Assembly: GCA_903858275.1 (NCBI GenBank)
Contig: CAIOIC010000062.1
Span: 17,665 to 81,664 of the forward strand
Direction of reading: 5' to 3'
DNA: 64,000 nucleotides
Origin: an uncultured Verrucomicrobia subdivision 3 bacterium
GTDB lineage: Bacteria; Verrucomicrobiota; Verrucomicrobiia; Limisphaerales; UBA11358
Shown here: positions 20,200 to 28,503 of the stretch, piece by piece
Numbering within the stretch: position 1 is the stretch's first letter
How the letters are laid out: every line of letters begins with the position of its first letter
The notes under the pieces: model-generated
Databases searched by the model: none
What the model saw: only the letters and a program-made list of their open reading frames with translations
Told to the model about the DNA's origin: nothing
Translations under genes and position numbers: made by a program

Positions 20200-22697
20200 T
20201 TTACTGATGTGTTTGCCCGATTTTGTTCGCCGCGTCGGGCGCGGATGATGTCGGCCGCCGCCAATGCAATCACAATGCCCGCCGAAATCCAAAACAAAGT
20301 GCCGGCCAGTCGCCAATGCCGGGGCCGGTAGGTGAACTCGATGTGGTAGTCGCCCGCCCGATTGAGATACACGCCCTTGAACGCGCGGTTGACGGTGAGC
20401 ACTTCTCGGATTTCGCCGTTTACTCGGGCGGTGAAATCTTTTGCCTGTCCTTCCGTAAGGCAGACCACTCCGGCGGCGGCGGCATGGACCTCGAACGCTG
20501 TTGAGTTGGCGCGCAATTCATAGCGCGTCGCGGGTGAGACGACGGTCGGCGTGGCTTCCCTCAACGCTCGCAAGCCGGGCTGTCTTTCCACGGCTTCCTG
20601 GCTCAGGCTGACAAAGGGTTGCTGGCCATTTGCCAGAAGTTGTTTGGCGAATTCGTCATTGGAAGCGCTGTTCGTCACTCGGTTGATAAAAAACGCCCTC
20701 GGCCACGCTTGTAAGTTTTCCAGCACCAGAAAATCGCTGCGGTCGCTGACGCGGAAGCTGGCTGCCGCCGGCGCGGGGTTGGTGGGATGGGTCAGCACAT
20801 ATTTGACGTTGAGCAGATTCAACCAGGGCTGCGCCGCCACCGGATTCACCAGGCAAATCTCCCACCCCCAGTTGCCGCCAAATTCCACCCCCGGAATTTT
20901 CCGGGCCAGGTTGATAAATTCGCTGTTGCTCAACGGCGCGCACGAACGGATGTCTTCCAGCCCGTAAACCGCCGAATAATCGCCGGGGAACGCCCAGTCC
21001 ATTCCGACCACCCGGGCCGGGCCGGACTGATCCGCCTTGATTTTCGTGATGGCTTTGCTCGGGGCATCCAACACTGCCCGCGGGCCTGGCAGCATCAGCA
21101 ATTGGTTGTTGCCAGAACTGTATAGTCCAAACCGGAAATGGGGAATGAACCCCAACACCATGACGCCCGCCAGCCCCATCGCGGTTATCGGGCGCTTGCC
21201 GTTTTTCAGATAGGTGAACAGCAACGGCGCGCCAAGGGCGCCCGCCAGGGCGCAGGCCAGATAATCCCGCGGCAGCGGGCGGTGCGAAATTACGAAGTCA
21301 TACATCAGAATCATCCCGCCGCAGATCAGTCCCACCCATAGCAAATCAACCGCCGCGCGCCGGAAATTTTTCTCTTCCGCCAGGCACTTGAAGCCGTAGG
21401 CGCTCTGAAGGGTCAGGTGGATGACCAGCAGGTAGGAAAAGTCGGTATAGACGTGCTCCACCCGGTTTAGCAAGGGAATGGCCGCCAGCAGGGCGGCCGG
21501 AACCCAGCCGAAAACACAGCCGCCCCAGAGCAGGATGGCGCCGCCGTTCACCCAATAGAAAGTCTCTCCCTTCAGCTGCCGCCATTTCAAAGCGGAAAGC
21601 ATGCCCCCCACCATCACCAGCAGGCTGGTTCCTGGCGCGACTGCGGTGTAGGCATCGCGCCTGAACGCAAGCAGGGAAAACAGGTCGTCAAATACGCCCG
21701 GCAGTGTCGCGAAGGGAAGCTGCGTTACCCGGATTTCTGAATGCACGGTGTAAGCCCCCTCGAGCGCCGCCAGAAATGAAATCCAGACCGGCGCGGTCAG
21801 TCCCAGAAATAGGAGCGTGGCGATTCCCATGCGTCCCAGCAGTTGGACCGAACGGGCGACGTTGTTATCGCGGGCCAGTGCCTGCACGAGTGCCGCCAGA
21901 TTCAATCCGCCGATCAATACCACCGCCACTTCAACATGGCCGGCGTTGAAACAGCCAAAGCAGGCCAGCAGCCACGCCAGTCCCCAGGGAATCGGCCTTG
22001 TTGAATGCCGGTCGAGCAAAGCCATGGCGGAAAGTAAAATCCACGGCGCATAGGCAAAAACAAAAAACACCGGATGATTGAAGATATAAAAATAAGCTCC
22101 GCAATACGCGGCCAGCGCCGCGTAAATCAACGACAGCGGACGGCTCCCCAGCAGCCGCAGAACCAGCCAGCCGAAGCCGACGCAAAAAAGGAGCTTGGCC
22201 GCCACAAATTTGACATCCCACGCTCCCGCCGCGCCGCGCCCTAGGATGACAATCAATTGCAGCGGGTCTCCCAGCATGGAGACCGCCTGGGCGATGAGCG
22301 TATCGCCCGCGTGGCCGTATCGGTTCCACAACGGAATCTCTCCGTGCTCCCGCAAACTGCGGGATTCGATAAACCCGGCCGGAATTCCCCACCACATCAT
22401 TGACCCGGTATCGCTTCCATGCTGCGACATGCAATGATAGCCGGCGGATTCCATTCCCGGCAGCGGGGGCGGCCAGTCATAAACCAGTGCGGCCATATAA
22501 GCCGGAGCGACATAGCTCTTCCCGCAAAATATGACCGGATAGCAATTGATGGCGACCGCCAGCAGTGAAACGAGCAGAATCGCCAGCCCCGGATTGTGCG
22601 CGCCCCACCTGGAAATCAGGCTGGCAGATGTTTCCGGCTGGTTTTTTGATTCCGGGTCGGTCATGGCTCGCGAATCTTTGGTCGGGTTTGGCTTCAT
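20196..22697 (-). CDS. YfhO-like polytopic membrane protein
   Basis: 833 residues with about a dozen hydrophobic helices in the first 600 residues and a large C-terminal soluble part, ending in one more helix ('WRLAGTLFWISAGIVIALAAA'). The layout and the extracytoplasmic motif region ('YHCMSQHGSDTGSMMWWGIPAGF...PLWNRYGHAGD') match YfhO/GT-C type proteins, which in Firmicutes act in glycosylation of teichoic acids with a GT2 partner. The coupled GT2 gene downstream fits a lipid-linked sugar donor and membrane transferase pair. The substrate is unknown. The start may instead be Met12 (MTDPES). It lies 22 bases after trpS. Confidence 0.75.
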   Translation of the reverse strand: MKPNPTKDSRAMTDPESKNQPETSASLISRWGAHNPGLAILLVSLLAVAINCYPVIFCGKSYVAPAYMAALVYDWPPPLPGMESAGYHCMSQHGSDTGSMMWWGIPAGFIESRSLREHGEIPLWNRYGHAGDTLIAQAVSMLGDPLQLIVILGRGAAGAWDVKFVAAKLLFCVGFGWLVLRLLGSRPLSLIYAALAAYCGAYFYIFNHPVFFVFAYAPWILLSAMALLDRHSTRPIPWGLAWLLACFGCFNAGHVEVAVVLIGGLNLAALVQALARDNNVARSVQLLGRMGIATLLFLGLTAPVWISFLAALEGAYTVHSEIRVTQLPFATLPGVFDDLFSLLAFRRDAYTAVAPGTSLLVMVGGMLSALKWRQLKGETFYWVNGGAILLWGGCVFGWVPAALLAAIPLLNRVEHVYTDFSYLLVIHLTLQSAYGFKCLAEEKNFRRAAVDLLWVGLICGGMILMYDFVISHRPLPRDYLACALAGALGAPLLFTYLKNGKRPITAMGLAGVMVLGFIPHFRFGLYSSGNNQLLMLPGPRAVLDAPSKAITKIKADQSGPARVVGMDWAFPGDYSAVYGLEDIRSCAPLSNSEFINLARKIPGVEFGGNWGWEICLVNPVAAQPWLNLLNVKYVLTHPTNPAPAAASFRVSDRSDFLVLENLQAWPRAFFINRVTNSASNDEFAKQLLANGQQPFVSLSQEAVERQPGLRALREATPTVVSPATRYELRANSTAFEVHAAAAGVVCLTEGQAKDFTARVNGEIREVLTVNRAFKGVYLNRAGDYHIEFTYRPRHWRLAGTLFWISAGIVIALAAADIIRARRGEQNRANTSVK

Positions 22698-22719
22698 CTC
22701 GCGCGCCCGGGTTCGCTAA

Positions 22720-23685
22720 TTATTCCAGCCCGCTGGCCTTGCGCGCGCGTTTCAGGACGGTTTGCGCCAGTGCGCCGGCTTTCGTTGCGCCGGCGGCGAG
22801 GACGCCATTGACGTAATCGGGATTCGCCACGAGTTCCACGCGCTTCTTCCGCGCCTCGGCAAAATAATTCCAATAATGCTCGAACAGCGCCTTTTTCAGG
22901 TCGCCGTAGCCGAGTCCGCCCGCGCGCAGGCGGCTTTCATAGTCTGCCGCCACGGCGGGGGGCGCGACGAGCCTGAGCAGTTGGATGGCGAGGTTTTTAT
23001 CCGCGTCCGGCTTCGGTTCTTCCGGCATCCGCGAATCCATCTTGATGCCCATGATTTTTTTGCGGATGGCCTTTTCGTCCCCGAAAATCTCGATCGTGTT
23101 GCCGTAGCTCTTGCTCATCTTCTGGCCGTCGGTGCCGGGGACGACGGCGACTTCCTCGCGGATCTTCGGTTCGGGAATGACAAAAGTCTGGCCGTAGTGC
23201 TCGTTGAACTTGATGGCGATGTCGCGCGTGACTTCGACGTGCTGTTTCTGGTCGCGGCCCACGGGCACGATGTTGGCATCGTAGAGCAGAATATCCGCCG
23301 CCATCAGCACGGGATAGGCAAACAGGCCGTGGTTCACCGGAACGCCCTTGGCCGACTTGTCTTTGTAGGAATGGCATTTCTCCAGCAGGCTCATGGGGGT
23401 GAGGGTGGAAAGGATCCACGCCAGCTCGGTGTGCTCCGGCCGGTCGGACTGGCGGAAGAAGACGGATTTCTTCGGGTCCAGCCCGCACGCGAGAAAATCC
23501 AGCGCCACGTCGAGCGTGTTTTTGCGGCGCTGGGCTGCGTCGAACAGCGACGTCATCGAGTGGTAGTCCGCGATGAAATAAAACGCCTCGCCTTTTTCCT
23601 GCAGCTCGATGGCGGGCCGCATCATCCCGAAATAATTTCCGAGGTGCAGCGCGCCGCTGGGCTGGATGCCTGACAAAATTCGCAT
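22720..23685 (-). CDS. trpS: Tryptophan-tRNA ligase
   Basis: A 321-residue class I aminoacyl-tRNA synthetase that charges tRNA-Trp. The HIGH-like motif is HLGN (14-17) within MRILSGIQPSGALHLGNYFG, and the KMSKS motif is exact (189-193). Length and start match bacterial TrpRS. It is the first gene of the minus-strand run that continues with the YfhO-like gene after 22 bases, so envelope genes may be read from its promoter. Confidence 0.97.
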   Translation of the reverse strand: MRILSGIQPSGALHLGNYFGMMRPAIELQEKGEAFYFIADYHSMTSLFDAAQRRKNTLDVALDFLACGLDPKKSVFFRQSDRPEHTELAWILSTLTPMSLLEKCHSYKDKSAKGVPVNHGLFAYPVLMAADILLYDANIVPVGRDQKQHVEVTRDIAIKFNEHYGQTFVIPEPKIREEVAVVPGTDGQKMSKSYGNTIEIFGDEKAIRKKIMGIKMDSRMPEEPKPDADKNLAIQLLRLVAPPAVAADYESRLRAGGLGYGDLKKALFEHYWNYFAEARKKRVELVANPDYVNGVLAAGATKAGALAQTVLKRARKASGLE

Positions 23686-23777
23686 GGGGAAACATAGCGA
23701 AAAATAAGGAAGGCAGGAAAGCAGGAAACGTCGCCCGCCGATAGCACCGCTGCCCGTGGATTCTTAAGCAAGAATGA

Positions 23778-23812
23778 TTTTAATCGGCGAAAATCGGCGC
23801 AATCTGCGGTTA
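23778..23812. repeat. 10-base-period repeat (AATCGGCGA/AATCTGCGG) at the recF 3' end
   Basis: Three imperfect 10-base units run TAATCGGCGA, AAATCGGCGC, AATCTGCGGT. The last copy's GGTTA supplies the recF stop codon on the minus strand. Related to the ATCTGCG copies at 6056-6122. Confidence 0.65.
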
Positions 23813-24886
23813 GTGTCTTTGCAGGCTTCCTGTCTTTACTTCCCATCGCTGCAAATCTTTGCTTAGTTCGCTGGGCCAGTTTTCCTCCGTGCAGGTCATG
23901 AACACCTGGCCGCGTGTCCGGCGCGCCGATTCGAGCAGGGGCAGGAAACCGCTGCGGCGTTTCCCGTCCAGCTCGCCCATCACATCGTCAATCAGCAGGA
24001 TCGGCGGCGTGCCGTGGATGCCGGCGAGAAATTCCGCCTGCGCCATCTTCAAGGCAATCGCCAGCGTGCGCTTCTGGCCCTCGCTGCCGAACTGCGCGGC
24101 GGATTTCTCGTTTTGCAGCAATTGCAGGTCGTCGCGGTGCGGCCCGACGAGCGTGGCGCGGAACGTCCGTTCCCGCGCCCGCGACTGCGCGAGTTCCACG
24201 GCGAAATCATTTTTTACGCTCGGCTGATATTCGATGCGCAATTCCTCCGCGTCATTGGAAATGCGCCGGTACGCCAGCCGCGCGAGCGGCGAAAACTTCG
24301 GCACCAGCTCCCGGCGGGCGCGGATGATTTCATTGCCGAGTTTCACCAGTTCGGCGGAAAAACTTTCCAGCGCCGCCTCCTCCACGGTGCGCTGCTTGAG
24401 TAGCGCGTTGCGGGCGCGGACGCTGTGCATGTAGCGCTGGAGCAGCGGCAGATAGCCCGGCTGCGTCTGCGCCAGCAGCAGATCCAGAAACCGCCGCCGC
24501 GCCCGCGCCGTGCCTTTGATCAGCTGCGAATCTTCCGTGCAGAAAACCACCGTGCGCAGCGCGCCGAGATAATCCGCGAGCTTTTTAACCGGCTGGCCGT
24601 CGAGCGTGAGTTTGCGCTCGCGCAGCGCCCAATACATTTTGATCTCATGGTCGCCCTGGCCGACGACGTTGCCGCCGACAAAATAGCCTTTCCCGCCGTG
24701 CCGGATCATCTGCGCGCCGCCGACGCCGCGAAAGGAGCGCAGCGTGGCCATGAGATAAATGGCTTCCAGTATGTTGGTCTTGCCCTGCGCGTTGTCGCCG
24801 AGCAGCAGGTGAAAGCCGGGCGCAAAATCCACGTCCAGCCGCGCGTAATTGCGGAAGTCTCGGAGTCGCAGATGGGCCAGATGCAC
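23810..24886 (-). CDS. recF: DNA replication and repair protein RecF
   Basis: 358 residues from a GTG start at 24886 (VHLAHLRLRDFRNY), the usual RecF beginning; the frame stays open upstream to 25018 but that part has no RecF character. RecF is an SMC-like ATPase that with RecO and RecR loads RecA at gaps. The Walker A motif is GDNAQGKT (30-37), and the Walker B/signature region is PPILLIDDVMGELD near the C-terminus. It is usually found next to dnaN or gyrB; here neither is present. It is divergent from the RluA-RlmI fusion. Confidence 0.93.
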   Translation of the reverse strand: MHLAHLRLRDFRNYARLDVDFAPGFHLLLGDNAQGKTNILEAIYLMATLRSFRGVGGAQMIRHGGKGYFVGGNVVGQGDHEIKMYWALRERKLTLDGQPVKKLADYLGALRTVVFCTEDSQLIKGTARARRRFLDLLLAQTQPGYLPLLQRYMHSVRARNALLKQRTVEEAALESFSAELVKLGNEIIRARRELVPKFSPLARLAYRRISNDAEELRIEYQPSVKNDFAVELAQSRARERTFRATLVGPHRDDLQLLQNEKSAAQFGSEGQKRTLAIALKMAQAEFLAGIHGTPPILLIDDVMGELDGKRRSGFLPLLESARRTRGQVFMTCTEENWPSELSKDLQRWEVKTGSLQRH

Positions 24887-25023
24887 GCTGATAAAATGAA
24901 TGTCGCCGCGTGCGTTCGCGAGTTTTTTCAGTCGGAAAGCAATTGGGTTGGAGCGTTCGGCCTGTGGCCGAACCGCTCGCGCCGCAGGCTCGACGCTGCC
25001 GTTTGAAAATGTTTTCATGGCGC

Positions 25024-26616
25024 ATGGTTCCGTGCGTCATTTTCGAGGACGAGCATCTGCTGGTGGTGGTCAAACCCGCCGGCTGGAACACGCACGCCCC
25101 CTCGCCTTACGCGGGCGAAGGCATCTACGACTGGCTGCGCCACCGCGAAGCGCGCTGGGCCACGCTCGCCATTCTGCACCGGCTGGACAAGGAAACCAGT
25201 GGCCTCCTCGTCTTCGGCAAAACGCCGCTCGCTAACCGGTCGCTCACGGAACAATTCGCCCGGCATCGCGTCCGCAAGCAATATCTCCTGCTCACCGACC
25301 GCGCCGTTCCGGAAAAAGAGTTCACGGTGAAATCTTCATTGCTGCGTGTCGGTGAGAAATACGCCAGCCGGTCCGGTGGCGAAATCGCGGAAACCAAATT
25401 CACGCCGGTCGCGGACTCGGAGCTCAAAACTCAAAACTCAAAATTAAAAACTGTCAGCGCTTCGCCGCTGACCGGCCGCACGCACCAGATCCGCGTTCAC
25501 GCGGCGGAGAGCGGCTTTCCGATTTTGGGCGACACGCTTTACGGCGGCACGGCGTCGTCGCGCGTCTTTCTGCACGCGGCGGAAATCGCCTTTGCGCATC
25601 CCGCGACGAATGAGCAGCTCAAGTTTTCAGCGCCGGTGGATTTTGCCGCCGAACCGCGCCAGGCCTTGCGCGCCGCCATCATGGATCCGGACGCTACCAG
25701 CGCCTTTCGCGTGATTCACGGCGCGAGCGATGGCTGGCCCGGCTGGTTTGTCGAAAAGCTCGGTGATTTTCTCCTCTCCCAATCCGAAGCGTCGCTGAAT
25801 GCCAGGCAGAGCGGGGAATTGTCGCGACTCGCTAGGACATTTGCCTCGCGCGGCGTGTATCACAAAACCCTTTCCCGCCAGGTTCGCCGCTCGACCACGA
25901 CCGAAGTTTCGCCGCCACTCGTCTTCGGCGAAGCGGCGCCCGGGCGGTTTGAGATTTTGGAGAATGGTGTCCGTTACGAGCTGAGCTTCCGCGAAGGCTA
26001 TTCCGTCGGCTTGTTTCTGGACCAGCGTGATAACCGCCGTCGCCTGCTCACCGGCCACCTCGCGGCAGATTTTCCCCAACTTCCGACTTCCGACTTCCAA
26101 CTCCTGAATTGCTTCGCCTACACCTGCGGCTTTTCGGTCTGTGCGGCCAAAGCGGGCGCGCGGACGACCAGTCTCGATCTCTCCAAAAAATATCTCGAAT
26201 GGGGGCGGCGCAACTTCCTCCTGAACGGTCTTGATCCGTCGCTCCATGATTTTATTTATGGCGACACGTTTGATTGGCTGCGGCGGCTGGCGAAGAAGGG
26301 CTGCGCGTTCGACGCCATCGTGCTCGATCCGCCGACGTTCTCGCAATCGAGGGAGCACGGCGTGTTCCGGGTGGAAAAGAATTTTGGCGACCTTGTGGCC
26401 GCCGCGTTGCCGGTGCTCAAGCCGGGCGGGGTGCTGCTGGCTTCAACGAATGCCGTCGAATGGCCGCCGGAAAAATTTCTCGCCAGCGTGGATTCTGCCG
26501 TGCGCATCGCCGGGCGGAAGATTTTGAAGCGGCATTATGTTCCGCAGCCGCCGGATTTCCCCGTCAGCCGCGCGGAACCGGCGTATTTGAAAACCGCGTG
26601 GGTGAAGATTCATTAA
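25024..26616 (+). CDS. Fusion of RluA-type pseudouridine synthase and RlmI/RlmK-type methyltransferase
   Basis: About 530 residues. The N-terminal half is an RluA-family pseudouridine synthase: LLVVVKPAGWNTH, then HRLDKETSGLLVF with catalytic Asp55, and LTGRTHQIRVH. The C-terminal half is a class I methyltransferase of the RlmI/RlmK type: GLFLDQRDNRR, LLNCFAYTCGFSV (SAM site), IVLDPPTFSQS. Both halves look intact, so one chain could isomerise a uridine and methylate a base in rRNA or tRNA. The start could be 25009. Two heptamer arrays lie in frame inside it: 25423-25443 (giving LKTQNSKLKT) and 26079-26106 (giving LPTSDFQLL). They extend loops between conserved motifs. Confidence 0.9.
   Translation: MVPCVIFEDEHLLVVVKPAGWNTHAPSPYAGEGIYDWLRHREARWATLAILHRLDKETSGLLVFGKTPLANRSLTEQFARHRVRKQYLLLTDRAVPEKEFTVKSSLLRVGEKYASRSGGEIAETKFTPVADSELKTQNSKLKTVSASPLTGRTHQIRVHAAESGFPILGDTLYGGTASSRVFLHAAEIAFAHPATNEQLKFSAPVDFAAEPRQALRAAIMDPDATSAFRVIHGASDGWPGWFVEKLGDFLLSQSEASLNARQSGELSRLARTFASRGVYHKTLSRQVRRSTTTEVSPPLVFGEAAPGRFEILENGVRYELSFREGYSVGLFLDQRDNRRRLLTGHLAADFPQLPTSDFQLLNCFAYTCGFSVCAAKAGARTTSLDLSKKYLEWGRRNFLLNGLDPSLHDFIYGDTFDWLRRLAKKGCAFDAIVLDPPTFSQSREHGVFRVEKNFGDLVAAALPVLKPGGVLLASTNAVEWPPEKFLASVDSAVRIAGRKILKRHYVPQPPDFPVSRAEPAYLKTAWVKIH
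25423..25443. repeat. In-frame heptamer array (3 x CTCAAAA) inside the RluA domain
   Basis: Three exact tandem copies of CTCAAAA, then degenerate TTAAAAA. It encodes LKTQNSKLKT between two conserved RluA strands. The same heptamer (opposite strand) lies inside the GT9 gene at 44252-44279. Confidence 0.85.
26079..26106. repeat. In-frame heptamer array (ACTTCCG) inside the methyltransferase domain
   Basis: Four heptamers: ACTTCCG, ACTTCCG, ACTTCCA, ACTCCTG. They lie just before the SAM-binding motif and add a loop. Confidence 0.75.
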
Positions 26617-26669
26617 ACCTAATGTCGTTTTGAGATGAATCTGCCAGGTTTCCATCATCGGGTGTGGGT

Positions 26670-27419
26670 TCAGCGCGAGTGCTGCAAAAACCAGGTGAAC
26701 AATTCCGGGTTCGCGTAAGTCTGCGTCCAGCTGTCGTGCTGCGCCTCGGGATAGACGGTGAATTTCACTTCCTTGCCGCCGATCTTTTTCAGGTAGTTGA
26801 CCATGCGTTCCGATTCCGCCGGCGGCACCGTGGAATCTCTGGCGCCGTGAAAGGCCCAGACCGGCAGCCTGGCCAGCTCGGATTTGTTCGCAAGCAACGG
26901 GGTGATGAGATCGCCGCCGCCGCAAATCGGCGCGATGGCCGCAAAGCGTTCCGGATGGCTCAAGCCGAGGCTCCACGTCCCGAATCCGCCCATGCTGAGT
27001 CCGGTCAGATAAACCCGGTGCGTGTCCACGGCATATCTGCTTTCGATGTCATCCAAAAGCGCGAGCAGCAAATCATTCGACCAGATTTTCCCGGCGGGGC
27101 ATTGCGGCGAAACGACGATGAAAGGCAGCTTGGCGGAAGCCGCGATTTTTGGTGGGCCGTGCTTGGCGACCAGCCAGACGTTGGTGCCGCGCTCGCCGGC
27201 GCCGTGTAAAAATAAAATCAGCGGCCAGCGTTTTGCCGGGTCGGACCCGTAGCCGTCGGGCAATGATAAAAGGTAGTCGGCGGTTAAAACCTGTTTGCGT
27301 TCGCGGGAAAACTCTTGGGCGGTCTGGCCGTTCTTCATGGGGAGGGAATTGCGGGTGGTGGAGCAGCCCGTCAGTCCGAGCAGGAGCGGAAGGAGCCGGA
27401 GCCAACCGTGGGTTTTCAT
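26670..27419 (-). CDS. Lipoprotein alpha/beta hydrolase (esterase/peptidase-like)
   Basis: 249 residues. The N-terminus is a lipoprotein signal with lipobox LTGC (Cys19), so it is likely anchored in the envelope. The hydrolase core has the oxyanion-type HGAGERG (72-78), the nucleophile elbow GLSMGG with Ser142, Asp194 (GARDSTVP) and His228 (AQHDSW). This layout is common in secreted feruloyl-esterase/PHB-depolymerase-like and prolyl-oligopeptidase-like enzymes; substrate unknown. It starts 3 bases after the kdsD stop, so the two are co-transcribed. Confidence 0.85.
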   Translation of the reverse strand: MKTHGWLRLLPLLLGLTGCSTTRNSLPMKNGQTAQEFSRERKQVLTADYLLSLPDGYGSDPAKRWPLILFLHGAGERGTNVWLVAKHGPPKIAASAKLPFIVVSPQCPAGKIWSNDLLLALLDDIESRYAVDTHRVYLTGLSMGGFGTWSLGLSHPERFAAIAPICGGGDLITPLLANKSELARLPVWAFHGARDSTVPPAESERMVNYLKKIGGKEVKFTVYPEAQHDSWTQTYANPELFTWFLQHSR

Positions 27420-27422
27420 GGC

Positions 27423-28430
27423 TTACATGATTTTCAACTTCGGCAGATCTTGCGAATCTACCAGGCCGACCGGCTGGTTTTTGGCGTTCACCACGATGAG
27501 GTCGTCAATGTTCCGCTCGTTGAAAATCTTGAGCGCCTCGGCGGCCAGCGCATCGTCCCGGATGCAAATGGGCTTGCGTGTCATCACCGTTTTGAGCGGC
27601 TGGGACAACAGGTTTTCGTCCGTCGCCATGTGCCGGCGGAAATCCCCGTCGGTGAAAATGCCGGCGAGTTTGCCGCGCGCATCCACGACCGCGAGGCTGC
27701 CGGACTTGGCCTGTGTCATCACCAGCAGCGCTTCTTTTACCGTAAGCTTTTCCCCGGCGATGGCGTTGCGGTTGCCGCGGCGCATGATGTCGCCCACTTT
27801 GAGCAGCAGGGCCCGGCCAATGGCGCCGCTCGGATGATATTTGGCAAAATCCTTCTGCTTGAAACCGCGCGCCTGTAGCACCGCCATCGCCAGCGCATCG
27901 CCCATGACCAGCATGGCCGTCGTGCTGCTGGTCGGTGCGAGGTTGAACGGACACGCTTCTTTCGGAATCCGGACGTTCAGCGTCAGATCGCTGTGCTTGG
28001 CGAGCGCTGATTTCCCGTTGCTGGTGAAAGCGATGATTTTGACGGAAAAGCGCTTGAGCGCGGGGAGCAGGTTCAGCAGTTCGTCCGACTCGCCGGAATA
28101 GCTCAAGGCGAGAATCACATCGCCGTCATTGACGAGGCCCACATCGCCGTGCAGCGCGTCCACGCTGTTCAGCACCACGGCGGTGGCGCCGGTGCTGGTG
28201 AGCGTGGCGGCAATCTTCGCGCCGACATTGCCGGATTTGCCGATGCCGACGATGACAATTTTCCCGCGCGACTTGAGCGCGGCGATGAGGGTCTCGACGG
28301 CGGCGTCAAAGGATTGATCGAGTTGCGCGCGGACGGCTTTGAGCGCGGCGAGTTCGATGTCGAACACTTCACGGGCTTTGGCAAGATGGCTCACAACGGG
28401 GAGATTGCCCGCAATGCCGCCGGATTTCAA
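27423..28430 (-). CDS. kdsD: Arabinose-5-phosphate isomerase (KdsD/KpsF family)
   Basis: 335 residues with an N-terminal SIS sugar isomerase domain (about 35-170; IVIVGIGKSGNVGAKIAATLTSTG, LSYSGESDE) and two C-terminal CBS domains (about 205-330). The enzyme converts ribulose-5-phosphate to arabinose-5-phosphate, the first step to Kdo of lipopolysaccharide. Length and domain order match KdsD/KpsF. Kdo synthesis fits a Gram-negative envelope and the GT9 heptosyltransferase-like gene at 43.8 kb. It is first of two genes, with the lipoprotein hydrolase. Confidence 0.93.
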   Translation of the reverse strand: MKSGGIAGNLPVVSHLAKAREVFDIELAALKAVRAQLDQSFDAAVETLIAALKSRGKIVIVGIGKSGNVGAKIAATLTSTGATAVVLNSVDALHGDVGLVNDGDVILALSYSGESDELLNLLPALKRFSVKIIAFTSNGKSALAKHSDLTLNVRIPKEACPFNLAPTSSTTAMLVMGDALAMAVLQARGFKQKDFAKYHPSGAIGRALLLKVGDIMRRGNRNAIAGEKLTVKEALLVMTQAKSGSLAVVDARGKLAGIFTDGDFRRHMATDENLLSQPLKTVMTRKPICIRDDALAAEALKIFNERNIDDLIVVNAKNQPVGLVDSQDLPKLKIM

Positions 28431-28449
28431 CCGCGAAGCGAAATGGTCG

Positions 28450-28479
28450 TTTGCAGCGGCGGATGGGTTGTGCTAAAAC
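28450..28479 (+). promoter_or_regulatory. Possible sigma-70-like promoter of the first carotenoid desaturase
   Basis: TTTGCA, 18 bases, then TAAAAC preceded by TGC, 25 bases before the ATG. The -10 has the same TGC-TAAAA form as before pyrH, but the -35 is weak. Confidence 0.28.
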
Positions 28480-28503
28480 TTGGCGAAGTTATTTTAACGG
28501 CGC

